Shown here: positions 33,570 to 46,419 of the stretch, piece by piece
Layout of the letters: every line of letters starts with the position of its first letter
Numbering within the stretch: the stretch's first letter is position 1
From: Anastatus disparis
Lineage: Eukaryota > Arthropoda > Insecta > Hymenoptera > Eupelmidae
Direction: 5' to 3'
Assembly: GCA_017163975.1 (NCBI GenBank)
Contig: JAFFSR010000249.1
Span: 213,501-277,500, forward strand
Length of the DNA: 64,000 nucleotides
Position numbers and translations under genes: made by a program
The notes under the pieces: model-generated
Database searches by the model: none
What the model was told of the DNA's origin: nothing
The model's input: the letters and a program-made list of their open reading frames with translations, nothing else

Positions 33570-36055
33570 ATAAATCATAAGCCCATAAAACATTAACCCA
33601 TAAACCATCAACCCATAACCACAAACCCTCAAAGTATAAACTAATAAACCATGAACCTATACACCATAATCCCATCAATATAGACCGATACATTTTTGAA
33701 CAATAAATCATATACCCATAAACTATAAACGCATAAACAATAAACCCATAAACCCTAAACCCATTAACCGATACACCATAAAATCATAGATCATAAAACA
33801 ATAAACTGTAAACCTAAAAATCCATTTACCTTGAACTCATAGACCATAAACCTATAAAATAATGACCCACAGACCATTAACTTACAAACCATAAACCTAT
33901 AAACTATAAGCCCATAAACTATAAACCCATTAACCATAAACCAATAAACCATAAGCCCATGAAAAAAAGCCCATGGACCGTGGACGCATGAGTTCGAAAC
34001 TCATAAACCATAAACACATGAACCATAGACCAGAAACCGATAAACTATAAGCCCGATAACCATGAACCCATAAACAATAAACCCTTTAGTCATTAACCCA
34101 TACACCATAGAGTCATAAACAATAACCCCATAAACCATAATCCCATGAACAATTAATTCATAGACCATAAACCCATTAACTATTATACTATAAGTTATAA
34201 GCCCTTGAACCATAAATCCACTAACCATAAAACCATGGACTATAAACTATAAATTATGAATTGATCAACAATAAACTTAAAAACCATGAACTAAAAAATC
34301 CATAAATCATTATCCATAAACCCATGAATTATAAATCCATGACCCATAAACCGTAACTATGAACTCGAGAATCATAAACATATAGACCGTAACCCTATAA
34401 ACTATGAAACCATAAACCATAAACATATAAACTTCAGACTCAGATATCATGAGCCCATAAACCATGAACTTATAAACTATGAAACCATAAGCTATAAACC
34501 CATAAACTATAAAATTATAAACCACTAACTCATAACCAATGAATCTATAAACTACGAACCAATATAATATGAACAAAATAACCATAAACTTATAAACCAT
34601 GAACTTAAAAAATAAGAACCCGTGAATTATAAACCTATAAACCATAAACCTATAACACATGAACTCATGAACCCATTAATACTAAACCTATAAACTATGA
34701 ACCCATAAAATATCAACACATAAACCATGAACCCACGAACAATAAACACATAAACAGTAAACCATGAACCATGAAACCATAAACCCATGAACTATAAATT
34801 TATAAACCACGAACACGTAAACTATGAATTCATTAACTATAAACTGATACACAAATAAACCATAAACTTACATTCCATAAACTTTTATTTAATAGAATAT
34901 ATTAATTCATAAACTATTAATCTATAAACCATAAACTAGAAACCCATCGACCCATAATCCATGATCCCATAGAACATACACCCATAAATAATAAACCCAT
35001 AAATCCGTACACCGTAAACTCATAAACCATAAACCTATAAACCAAGTACCCATGAACCATAAACCAATAAATTGTAAATTAAGAAACCATAAATTATAAC
35101 TTATAAACTATAAATTAACGAACAATCCACCCATAAACTAATTACCCATAAATCCATAAACCACTACCCTCAGACCCACAAATCATAAATCCATAAACCA
35201 TGAGCCTATTAACCATAGACGCACAAGTCATAAACTATAAACCCATAAATATAAACATATAAACCCTAAATTCAGTAAGCAAAAACCTCAAACCATCAAC
35301 CACAAACCCATAAACCACAAACACATGAACCATGGACCAATAAACTGCGAAACCATGAACCTATAAATTATAAAACTCTGAACTATAAACCTATAAACCA
35401 TGAATCTATCAACCATGAAATTATAAACTATTAACCCATAAACCATGAATTCATAAATCACAAAACCTATTAACTATCATTCCATAAATCCATACACTAT
35501 AAAATCGTAAACCATAAACTCATAAAACATAAACCCAAAAACCATAGACTCATAAGCCATGAACCCATAATCCAATAAACCATAAAAACATTCACTTATG
35601 AATTATAAACCAGAAATCTATAGACCGCAAACACATGAACCACAAACACATAGACCATAAACCTATGAACCATGAACCTCTGAACTATAAACCCATAAAC
35701 CATGAACTTATAAATTATGAACCCATATGCCATAAGCCTATAAACCATAAACTTATAAACCAAAATCCATAAACCATAAACCCATTAATTTATACACCTT
35801 GAAATAATGAATCGAAAACCCATGAATCATAACTATGTAAAGCATGAACCCGTAAACCATAAACTCATTATCTATTAACCCATTATACATAAACCTATGA
35901 ACCATAAACTTTTGAATTATGATCCTATAAACCATTGATCTATAAACCATAACCAATAAACCATAAATCCATAGATTTATAAACCTTAAACTCATAAAAC
36001 AAAGAACACATAAATTGTAAATCTATATACCCTGAACCCATAAACCATAACACCT
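33570..36055 (+). repeat. CCATAAA-type satellite, block S1
   Basis: Degenerate tandem units alternating 7 and 8 bases (CCATAAA, CCCATAAA) fill this block. All open frames reading F-M-V-Y-G on the minus strand come from the 15-base composite period. The last 270 bases closely match 40545-40815 in block S2, so higher-order copies exist. Confidence 0.95.
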
Positions 36056-36079
36056 AAAAGCGAACCTAAACTCGTATCA

Positions 36080-36655
36080 ATAGCTGAGTTTCTGCAAACT
36101 GAAGCCGAGATGGCTTCCGTCACTTCAGAGAAAGTGACGGAAGAAAGCGCAAGCGATAAAAGGGTATGGTATTCACCATATTTTGCAATTCGTAACCCTA
36201 ATAAAACTGGGAAATTGCGCATTGTGTTTGATGCAGCTGCAAAGACGCAGGGCATCAGCCTAAATCATAGGCTATTGACTGGGCCAGATCTTTTGATGTC
36301 CTTATTCGGAGTATCGTTACGGTTTTGACAAAATCGCATTGCCTTCAAGGGAGACATCAAGGAGATGTTTCTCCAAATAAATGTACAAGCTAAGGACCGA
36401 AATGCCCAAAGGTTTTTGTGGCGCGGGAACAACTGAGTGGAGACACCTAAAACATATCGAATGAAAACTCTGATATTTGGAGCCAAGTCTTCACCATCAA
36501 CTGCGCTGTATATAAGAAACCGTAACACGGAGCTGTATGGACATCTGATGCCAGAAGCGGTAGATGCCATTAAACGACGGTGTTATGTCGACGATTATCT
36601 CGACTGCGTGGACTCTGAAGAGGTAGCTGTGCAAAGAATTAAGAAAGTAATATAG
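36080..36655 (+). pseudogene. pol: BEL/Pao reverse transcriptase fragment
   Basis: The peptide runs IAEFLQTEAEMA, VWYSPYFAIRNPNKTGK, LRIVFDAAAKTQG, NHRLLTGPDLL, then stop, FKGDIKEMFLQI, RNAQRFLWRGN, stop, TYRMKTLIFGAKSSPSTA, and RRCYVDDYLDCVD with the YVDD active site at 36584-36595. TGA stops interrupt at 36326-36328 and 36434-36436, and TAG at 36653. Order and motifs are specific to BEL/Pao. Confidence 0.92.
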
Positions 36656-37108
36656 ATAAATCGTGCTGAAGGATTCGAAATACACGCATGGGCCTGCAAC
36701 AAAATGACGGCGCTCGAAGAACTAGACTTGAATTACCAGCAAAGTGATTTGGTATGTCTAGATATGGATGAAACACGTCTAAAGGGCGAAAAGGCTCTAA
36801 TACGAGTAAGGATACGTTCCGATTCGGTCTCAACCAACATAAATTTCCTGACCACCTAATAAATGGTAGTAAAATACCTACAAAAAGACAAGTCCTGAGT
36901 ATAGTGATGACGATATTTGACCCTCTAGGTTTTCTCTCTCTGTACACTATAAGGAGCCGTATGTTTACAGGACATCTGGCGATCGGGAATTGGATGGGAT
37001 ACGCAGTTACACCCTTAGGAATTTAATAAATGGTCAAAATGGACTAAAGACTTAGACAAAATCAAAGATTGCGATATCCCTCGATGTTTTATACAAAGAC
37101 GGTCACGA

Positions 37109-37636
37109 GTGTGTCGTAGAGAGATGCACACCTTCTGCGATGCTAGTAAGAATGCCTATGCGGCAGTGATTTATCTCCGCGTATTATACGATAATGGCGA
37201 AATAAATGTTGCATTTATTGCTAGTAAAAGCAGAGTGGCCCCGATAAAGCTCACATCTATTTCCAAACTAAAATTACAGGCAGCTTTATTAGGAGCTTGG
37301 CTAGCTCGATCGATCCAGGATAAACTGGATTATGAAATAGATAGTCTTGAAATGGATCAAAACTGATCCACGACAATTTCAAGTCTTCGTATCTCACAGA
37401 CTTGCTGAATTGGACGAGTTGACGAATGTCAGTGAATGGGCGTGAATCCCGCCGATGAAGCCACTAGAGATACTACACCGATAGATTTATCCATTAAGTC
37501 GAAATGGTATCGTGGACCCAACTTTCTCTACCAAGATGAGTGTACTTGGGATATCGTAACCGAATGTAGCGATGACGGGATGACTGTTGCCGCAACGCAA
37601 GAGGAAATGGTTCCACCGGCGGTCAACAAGGACTAA
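37109..37636 (+). pseudogene. pol: BEL/Pao RNase H region, with an internal deletion
   Basis: HTFCDASKNAYAAVIYLR carries the first RNase H Asp; VAFIASKSRVAPIK and LKLQAALLGAWLA follow. Where the WTDS-type motif (second Asp) is expected, the sequence jumps from DSLEMD to a frame reading TDPRQFQVFVSHRLAELDELTNVSEW, so a short deletion removed it. NPADEATRDTTPIDL and KWYRGPNFLY continue toward the integrase. Confidence 0.85.
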
Positions 37637-37789
37637 TTGTTTGAAGACCTACCCAAAATAAACAGGTTTTCAAATTGGACACGTCTAATTCACGCCAGGG
37701 CTCGTCTGCTAAAATGTATCGACATATGGCGAAAACGAAATGTTAAGGAAGAGCTTGAGTACGTTCAAAAGGCGCCATTATTATAGGCA

Positions 37790-38371
37790 TAACGGACTCA
37801 ACAGGATGAATACTTACTAGAAATATCTAACTTAAAAAGAAGCAGAGCGATTTCCAAAGCTAGTTTCATTATTGCGTTGAACTTTTACCTCGACCATCAG
37901 AACCTCCTCAGGATGCGAAGTCGTACTGCAGCAGTACCAGAAACAAGACAACAAACATATATACCAATTATTATGCCTGGAAAACATCCGTATACTAGAC
38001 GCCAAGACTACTGGATCACTAAAATACGAGTAGCAGTGCGCTCTATCGTACATCACTGCCAAATGTGTAAACTACGAAGAGGTTTACCAGAAATGCCGCA
38101 AATGGGAAACTGGCCAAGCGCTCGGCTCAGCCACCACCAACTTCCGTTTTTATATTGTGGAATGGACTACTTCGGGCCTATGCGAGTAACAATAGGAAGA
38201 AGAATTGAAAAAAGATACGGAGTACTGTTTACATGTCTCACCACTCGAGCCGTACATCTGGAAGTCGCTTCGTCTTTAAATACCGACTCCGCCGCCAACG
38301 CCATCAGACGTATGGCTGCTCGACGGGGAATGCCCAGAAAAATGTTCTCGGACAATGGCATCAATCTATAA
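37790..38371 (+). pseudogene. pol: BEL/Pao integrase, N-terminal and core part
   Basis: QDEYLLEISNLKRSRAIS precedes the zinc-binding region (IPIIMPGKHPYTRR, then HHCQMCKLRRG). The core has FLYCGMDYFGPM with the first Asp, RYGVLFTCLTTRAVHLEV, and MFSDNGINL with the second Asp, followed directly by a stop at 38369. Confidence 0.92.
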
Positions 38372-38386
38372 GGTGCGGATTCATAA

Positions 38387-39040
38387 TTGCGATTAGCCAT
38401 AACGGAATTAGATAACGAGCAACTTCGGCTATTCGCATTGAGAAACGCCATGGTGTGGAAATTCAACCCACCAGCCGCTCCTCATATGGGTGGCAGTTGT
38501 GAGCGACTGGTTCGCAGTATTAAAACGGCGCTTCAGGCAACATTAAAGAAATCTGCGCCACGCAAGAAAGTCCTTACTACATTACTTACCAAGGTGGAAC
38601 ATGAAGTAAATAGCAGACCTCTTACATATGTTCCTTCGGACGCTGAGGACCCAGAAGCTCTCACCCCAAACCATTTCTTGATTGGATGCTCATCAGGAAA
38701 TCCAGTGTTCCGAAAATTTGAGGAATATAAAACTTGTACCCGAAAACAATGGCGAATCGCCCATGCGCTGTCCGATAAATTCTGGTCAAGATGGGTAAAT
38801 GAACATTTGTCAACCCTAGCACCCCGATCGAAATGGAAACAAAATGTAGAAAATATAAAAAAGGACGATGTGGTCTCATTAGTCGACCGAAATGCTCCAA
38901 AGAACACCTGGCTCAAAGAAGTTGTGATAGAAGTGTTTCCTGGACCGGACGCCATAACTCGTGTGGTTCGAGTAAAAACAGCAAACAAAGAATTTAAAAG
39001 ACCGTGTCATAAATTAATTGAGCTAACAACGCTTGAATAG
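38387..39040 (+). pseudogene. pol: BEL/Pao integrase, C-terminal part
   Basis: The segment carries WKFNPPAAPHMGGSCERL with the catalytic Glu, then RSIKTALQATL, EVNSRPLTYVPSD, LTPNHFLIG and the C-terminal beta domain (KWKQNVENIKKDDVVSLVD, then VFPGPDAITRVVRVKT). It ends naturally at TAG 39038-39040, 30 bases before the LTR, as expected for the last codons of BEL pol. Confidence 0.92.
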
Positions 39041-39070
39041 TACAGAACACTTTTTGTACGAGGTGGAGAA

Positions 39071-39797
39071 TGTTGTCAAGGAGAGTCGTGTGAGCTCGCG
39101 TCACTCTCAGGGAGAGTAGAACTCAAAGCCCACAAACGACAGCCAAAATGACGAGCTGAGGCCTTCCAAAAACAAGAATGAGGAGGAGTTAGAGAAGAAG
39201 AAGAGTGGTGCCACCTGAGCGCACAACGAGCCGGCAGGAGTTCAGACTGGGCAGCGTAGGAAGTCGGTCGCATGTGCGACAGTGTGAATAAGTGCGAGTA
39301 ATCGTGTACACGTCCCCAGCGTGTGCTGGGTTTTAGCGCCCTTTTTCGTTTTCGTTTATTATACAAGCTTTCTCTTGTGCGCGTGTAAAGTGCGAGTAAT
39401 CGTGTGCGCGTCCTTAGCGTATGCTGGGTTTTCGTGCCTTTTTCGTTATCGTTTGTTATAGAAGCTTTCCTTTGTGCACGTGTTAAGTGCGAGTAATCGT
39501 GTGCGCGTCCTCAGCGTCTGCTGGGTTTTCACGCCTTTTTTGTTTTCGTTTATTGTACGAGTGTTCTCAGCGTCTTTCTTTCTTTTGTGCGCGCGTGAAG
39601 TGCAAGAGTTTATACAAGCGTTCTTGGCGTGTGCTAAGTTTCCGTGCCCTTTTCGTTTTAATTAGTTTGCGTACTATTGGGTGACGCAGTTAAAGGTTTT
39701 GTTCAGTGTCTACAGTGTATAATAAAATTTTCTTGTTATAAAAATAAATAAAAGAAATTAATCTGGAAATCGATTTTTGATTGACTACCTCACCACA
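39071..39797 (+). repeat. BEL/Pao 3' LTR with 98-bp internal triplication
   Basis: The purine tract GAGGTGGAGAA is followed by TGTTGTCAAGG (start 39071), and the repeat ends ACCTCACCACA at 39797, where satellite resumes. Inside, a unit starting TGCGAGTAATCGTGTG recurs at 39293, 39391 and 39488 (period 97-98). An AATAAAA near 39720 could serve polyadenylation. The right boundary is inferred from the return of satellite. Confidence 0.8.
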
Positions 39798-41876
39798 TGA
39801 ACCATGGACCAATAAACTATGAAACCATAAACCATAAACCTATAAACCATAAAACTCTGAACTATAAATCTATGGACCATGAATTAATCAACCATGAAAT
39901 TATAAACTATCAACCCATTAACTCATAATCCATAATCCTATGAACTATATACCCATAAAATATAAACTCATAAACCATAAACATACAAACCATAAACCGA
40001 TAAATCATGAATCCATGAACCCATAAATCCATGAACCCATAAATCCATGGACCCATAAACTCATAAACCATTAACCCATGAGCTATAGACCCATAGACTA
40101 TTAACCCATAAACCATAAACCCATAAATCCATAGACTATGAACCTATAAACCATGAACCGATTAACCATAAATTCAAAAACCATAAACCCATGAACCATA
40201 AACCCATAAACTATAGACATTAACCACATAACCAAACCCATGAACCAAGAACCCATCAACCATAAGCCCATGAACAATAAACCCATAAACCATAAACCCA
40301 TAAATCCATAAACTATGAACCTATTAACCAAAGAACCATAAACCATGAATCGATTAACTATAAACTCATGAACCATAAACTCATGAACCATATACCCATA
40401 AACTATAGACACTAACCACAAACCCATAAACCAAGAACCCATCAACCATTAAACTATGATGAATAAACCCATAAATCATAAACCCATAAACTATCAAACC
40501 ATAAATCATAAATCCTTGAACCATAAATCCATGAACCATAAACCCATAAATTTATACACCTTGAACTAATAAATCAAAAACCCATGAATCATAAATCTAT
40601 AAACCATGAACTCGTAAACCATAAATTCATTATCTATTAACCCGTAATACATGAACCTATGAACCATAAACTTTTAAATTATGAACCTATAATCCATTAA
40701 CCTATAAACCATAACCAATAAACCAGAAACCCATAGATTCATAAACCTTAAACTCATAAAACAAAGAACACATAAATTGTAAATCTATATACCCTGAACC
40801 CATAAACCATAAACTCATGAACTATTAACCCATCAACCATAAACCTATAAACCATAAACCCATAAATTATGAACCCATAAACAATAAACCCGTAAACCAT
40901 AATCCACAAACCATAATTTTATGAACAATATACCCATAAACCATGAATTAATAAGTCTATAAGCCATTATCCATAAACCCATGGATCATGAACCCATAAA
41001 CCATAAACCATAAACTTATCAACAAGAACCCAATAAACTATAAACCCATAAAATATAAACGCATAAACCATGAACTTATAAACCATATACCCATAACTCC
41101 TAAATTCATAAACTCATAAGCTATAATCCAATAAAATATAAACCCATAAACCATTACCCCATTAACCATAGACTCATAAGCCATAAACCATAAACCATAA
41201 ACCATAAACCCATAAACGATGAAAATATAAACCCATAAATTATAAAACGGAAACCCAATAAACCACGAACCCATAGACTGCAAACCTATAAACCTCAAAC
41301 TTTTAAACTATAAACTAATAAACCACGAACCCATAAACCATGAACTTAAAAAATATAAGCTCGTAAATTATAAACCTTTAAACCATAAACCCATAACACA
41401 TAAATTCATGAACAATAAACCCATAAACTATGAACCCATCAAATATAAACGCATAAACCATAAACACATAATCCATGAACCCATTATTCATCAACTCTTG
41501 ACCCATAAACTCATTAACTATAAACTCATACACCATGAACTTAGAATCCAAAAACCTATTTACCATAAACCAGAAAACCATATACCAGAAACACATGAAC
41601 TATGGACCAATAAACTGTGAAACCATAAACCATAAACCTATAAACCATGGAACTCTGAACTATAAATCTATGAACCATGAATTTATCAACCATGAAATTA
41701 TAAACTATCAACCCACAAACTCATAATCCATAATCCTATAAACTATTAACCCATAAAATATAAACCCATAAACCATAAACCTACAAACAATAAACCAATA
41801 AATCAGAAATCCATGAACCCATAAACTCCTTAACCATTAATCCATGAGCTATAGACTCATAGACTGTGAACCAGAA
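39798..41876 (+). repeat. CCATAAA-type satellite, block S2
   Basis: Same satellite and orientation as S1. Segments near 39800-40020 and 41600-41820 are close copies (landmark GGACCAATAAACT), giving a higher-order spacing near 1.8 kb. Confidence 0.95.
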
Positions 41877-42159
41877 AAGACTAACTTTTAGGATTGATGA
41901 GAATATGCCATTTTGTCTTATTTTTTTAATAGATTTTTAAACGTTTCTCCTATATTTTCCATTTTAAAGCATTGATTTATCCAACTATTACGCCTTTTTA
42001 CAATTCGTTTATGCTTTTATTTATTAATTAATGGTGATGATTCGCTTTCTGCATTCTCATTAACGACTTGACGCATTCAAACGTATAAGACAAGTAAAAT
42101 CAAAAATAAAATTGTCTAAAAAAAATTTTTTTTTTGCTTTGTCGAAGAACTTATTAATA

Positions 42160-43370
42160 ATAATGGCATCACTGGTTGTTAAGACTAAGTGCAAGGATTA
42201 GAAAGAAAGGCATAAAAAAGTTATTTACGATTGCTCCAAAAATCCGTTTAGAGAATAAAGTGATCTAACGGAGTCTTTGAAACGCTTGTATCCGAATACT
42301 TCTTTTTCTAGAGAGGATAAAGTATGTCCTTTATTTTACAGAATATTTTTAGATGAAGTGAAAATACGCCTACTTTATCTACCTCAAACAGTCAACAATC
42401 TTCATGAAAAGTTTTTTATATTAAGGCTGTGGTAGAGCAGTTCAATCAGACTTCAAGAAATTTGGAATTAAAAATTTCACCAAACGAAACGCCTCGGAGT
42501 ATCAATATAAAAATGCGAAAATCCTATGCTCTTCGAAAAAGAAAACGAATAAACGATGCATTTGATTTACAAATAGCAAGTAAAATTATGAAAGTCTACG
42601 ATATAACGGATTTGCCCACATTAGATGAAAATAACGAATGTGAAACATGTGATAAATAGCTCGAAAATATTAAAATTGCTTTAGATGCTTGTTCAAATTT
42701 TCTTGTAAAAGTGCAGCTATTAAGTCTTATACCAAGCAATATTTCCAAAAATTATTTATAATCATTTTTATCAAATGTAACTATTTATACGATTGATCAA
42801 GCAAGATCATTGTTCAATAATAAAGATATTTACAAAAAGCCTGAGAACTATTGTGGCCATTCTTTTGATAGTAAAATTAAAACGAAAGTGAAAAATTATT
42901 ATTTGAACGATGATTTTTATTGTTCTCGTCAAAGTGCAAATAAAAGTGACACAAGATCTGTTTAAAAAAATGGTATAAAAACTAAAAAAGTTTAACGCTT
43001 GCTTACGCGAAGCATAAAAGAAATATATCAATTATTTATAGAAAAAAATTCAGAAATTAAAAAAAAAATCGTCAAATCAATATTCTATGCCTTAAGACCA
43101 AAGTGGGTTATACCCCATCCACCAAACGATTCATGTCTTTGCGTTTATTGCGAGAACCTGAAACTTACATTGGATGCTTTGAATAAATATTAAATGAAAA
43201 TAAACATAACGTTGCGGATTTGAAATTAAAAATATATCCTTCACTTTTTAGTTCAAAAAATAATATGAAATGTGTGCTAAGAGAATGTAAAAAATGCCCA
43301 ATTAGAGATAGTATTGATTCAAAAGTGATTTCTTTGACAAAAGAAGATTTATATGAAGAAATAACTTTAT
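42160..43370 (+). pseudogene. Decayed transposon-type protein between the inverted ends
   Basis: Segments in shifting frames read SLKRLYPNTSFSREDKVCPLF-like, then MRKSYALRKRKR, ITDLPTLDENNECETC, then LTRSIKEIYQLFIEKN, ALRPKWVIPHPPNDSCLCVYCENLKL, then CVLRECKKCPI. The run (S/T-R-S-I-K-E ... F ... LRPKWV ... CxCxxCEN) recalls uncharacterised transposon-associated proteins found in arthropods; I cannot name the superfamily. Paired Cys residues suggest metal binding. Stops near 42657 and 43193 plus frame changes show decay. Confidence 0.55.
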
Positions 43371-43403
43371 CAGACAATTTTATTTTTGATCTTACTTGTC
43401 TTA

Positions 43404-44130
43404 GGGGTCGTACCCAAATGCCGTTGACAATTTTTTCGATATTTCGACCCCCCGGTCCCCTTTCCGTGACATGTGTAAACTATCAAAGTACCCTCCCCCC
43501 CTGTAACGTAAACTAACTTTTTTATTTTTTATTAAACTTTTAAAAAAAATTTTAATTATATTAATTACTTTTTAAATATTGAACATATTTTTATGTTTTT
43601 TATTTTATTAAAATAGCATTTTCACAAAACAACAGAATTCTGAACATTGCATATAATAAATATTTATAAGATATTAAATATATTAATCGTCGATAAACTT
43701 TTTCACTTCAATTTTATCGAAAAAGATCATAAAACTATGAACCTTTTAAAATACGTTATAAAAATAGAACATGATTCAACAGGCACAAATATAAATGCTG
43801 CAATCGGCTTGAAAATTTTTCGTTTGTTTTGACAGCTCACTCGCTAAAAGAAACGGCTTATGCTTTGCACCGTATGGCGGCGCCCGCGTACATGTAAAAG
43901 AAAGTAATATACTGTGTTTTAGTGGACAGACTGCGGAACTGCTTGACTTTGCAATTTTCGGATGAAAAATCTGCTCCAAATTGCTAATATTATGCAATGA
44001 TCTTTTTGATAAAAAAAAAATAGCCAACGTAGGAGTAAATAACTAACCCCCCCTTCCATAGCGTTACTTTTCGTAGATTTTGATCGACCCCTCCTCCCCA
44101 AAAAACTGTCAACGGCATTTGGGTACGACC
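43404..44130. mobile_element. MITE with perfect 23-bp inverted ends (GTCGTACCCAAATGCC...)
   Basis: Left end at 43408 begins GTCGTACCCAAATGCC and its exact 23-base inverse closes at 44129. The direct repeat TCTTA lies at 43399-43403 and 44131-44135. The host inverted end on the other side of the large transposon (about 42090-42110) preserves the uninterrupted sequence, so the insertion site is directly confirmed. No coding capacity. Confidence 0.88.
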
Positions 44131-44989
44131 TCTTATATGCTTGAATGCGTCAAGTCATCTATGAAAATGCAAAAAGCAAATCGTCGCCATCTAGCGGTGG
44201 CATATGTCACTCCCTGAAAAGTAAATTTAAATCATGGGCGCAAATTTCAAACTAAATTAAAAATTTTAATCATAAAAAAAAATCTATTTCCATAAACTTG
44301 AAATCATTATAACTTCGGTTCTAATTGCTAAAAAAATTTGACCGAGGGTTTATTTTAAAGATTTTTGTTAATATTTTTGATAAATTAATAAATATAAGCA
44401 TAAACGAATTGTAAAAGGGTCTAATAGTTGGAAAAATGGCATGATGCGTCATGGTATCAATGCTTTAAAATGGAAAATATAAAAAAAACGTTTGAAAATA
44501 TGTTTAAAAAAATAAGGCAGAATAAGATATTCTCATCTATCCTCAACGTTAGTTTTTTGTATGTATAAAAACATGTAAAAATTTAAAATAAAAAAAATAT
44601 ATAGTTTTCGAGAAAATTATGTTTGAAAAAAATCGCTTCTTCCAGTTTTTCATAAGTAACTCAGAGAAATCAACTCGTATCGCAAATATCAAAACGGATT
44701 TTGAATCTAGACTACATTTCATACATTTTCGTAAAAAGAACGGCCGGAAAAGTCGAAAATTGACAGAGCTACGGCAACTTGAAAATTGAGGTTCAATTTC
44801 AATTTTTTAATTTTCAATTTTACACCCAACACTAAATACGCTGTAGCGAGGAAAAAACATATTTTTGAGCGTTTCATAAGGTAAATTATATCTTCATATA
44901 CGTATTAGAAGGTATTTTTATCACTTGAAAAAAAAACACAATTTGATCAGTGACGGCCTGCATGAATCTAAATGGAATCAGTCTTATAA

Positions 44990-46071
44990 AATATGAACCC
45001 ATAAACAATAAAGTTATAAACCATAAATTCATAAACTATAAACCCATAAACCATAAACTCATCAACCATGAACAATAAACCATAAATCCATAAACCATAA
45101 ACCCATAAACCATGAACCCATAAACCATGAACCCATTAACTATAAACCCATAAACCATAAACTTATAAACCATAAATTCATAAACATATAAACCATTAAC
45201 CAATAAACCATAAACATATGAACTATTTACACATAAACCATGAACGTATGAACCATAAACCCATAAATTATAAGCCCATAAATCATAAACCCGTAAACCA
45301 TAACCCATAAACCATAATTTTATGAAAAATATATTCATGAACCACGAACCAATGAATCCATAAACCATTACCCATAAAGCCATGAACTATAAACTATAAA
45401 CTGTTAACCCATATATATAAACCTATAAACCCTGAAATTAGAAACTTCTAAGCCATAGACCAAAAACCCATAAGCCAGAAACACATAAACCACGGACCGA
45501 TAAACTGTAAACCCATAAACCATTAATTATAAACCATGAACCTTAAACCGATTAACTATAGACTTATAAACCGTAGACTTATAAACCATAACCCTATCAA
45601 CTATAAAATCATAAACTATAAACATGTAAACTTTGAACTCAGAAACCATAAACCTACTAACCATAGACCAGAAACACATTAACTATGGACCAATAAACCG
45701 GGAACCCATGAATTATAAACTCATAAACCATGAACCTCTGAACTATAAGCCCATAAGCTATCAATTTATAAACTATGAACTTATAAACTATACATTCACA
45801 AACCATAAACTCATAAATTATAAGCCCATAAACCATAAACTCGTACATCGTAAAATCGTAAACCATAAACCCATAGGCCATTATCCAAAAAACTATAGAC
45901 CCATAAACCATAAACCCATGAACCATGAACCAATAAACCATGAAAAAATGAACCTTTAAATTATAAACCAAAAACCCATAAACCACGAACACATAGACCA
46001 TAAACCAATAAAATGTGAATCTCTGAACTATGAACCCATGAACCATTAACCCATAAACCATGAACCCATAA
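44990..46071 (+). repeat. CCATAAA-type satellite, block S3
   Basis: Same satellite and orientation as S1 and S2, ending at the TA that borders the giant palindrome. Confidence 0.95.
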
Positions 46072-46419
46072 TAGTCTAGGCACCCAGAGGGTTTCGTATG
46101 AAGTTAAAGGTCTCACCAAATAAGTAGGTGATTTATATGTATTTTGAGCCGCTGAATCCGAATTGGCAACTTGCTTTACGCGCAAGTGGTCGAGTAATTT
46201 GTTATAAACAATTTTTTGAATAGCTATAGACTATGAACTACAATAGATGCAATAATTTTCTCTGCAAAAACTTGTTCTTTAATAAAAAAACAAAAAAAAT
46301 CGTTCTGTAGCATGTCGATTCGATAATTAGAACCAGAGATATGGCCAATATATTGCAAAAAACATAGAGACGTAGCGCAAGCGCGGAACGCCCTGGTAAA
46401 AAACCTTATAACTCGTCTA

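Larger units (their letters stand above)
36056..39797 (+). mobile_element. BEL/Pao LTR retrotransposon, 5'-truncated
   Basis: The block starts inside the reverse transcriptase and runs through RNase H and integrase to one LTR at the right end. Satellite lies on both sides. No 5' LTR, gag or protease is present. All recognisable coding segments (36110-36655, 37109-37366, 37436-37636, 37877-38371, 38387-39040) lie in one phase although many stops separate them. Left truncation means no target duplication can be tested. Confidence 0.93.
41877..44575 (+). mobile_element. DNA transposon with inverted ends, decayed, hosting a MITE
   Basis: Left end 41877-42119 and right end 43372-44575 are inverted copies (for example GATGAGAATAT at 41895 against ATATTCTCATC at 44528; GACTTGACGCATTC at 42066 against GAATGCGTCAAGTC at 44143). 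The right end is lengthened by a MITE (43404-44130) and by about 200 bases absent on the left. A decayed plus-strand gene lies between. The true outer boundary on the right is uncertain, because about 410 further non-satellite bases follow before satellite returns at 44990. Confidence 0.7.

Noticed and set aside
33570..46061. Many minus-strand frames of 60-134 codons rich in Phe, Met, Val, Tyr and Gly, resembling membrane proteins
   Set aside because: They are translations of the satellite; the 15-base composite keeps the frame open and yields repeated F-M-V-Y-G pentapeptides with no other features.
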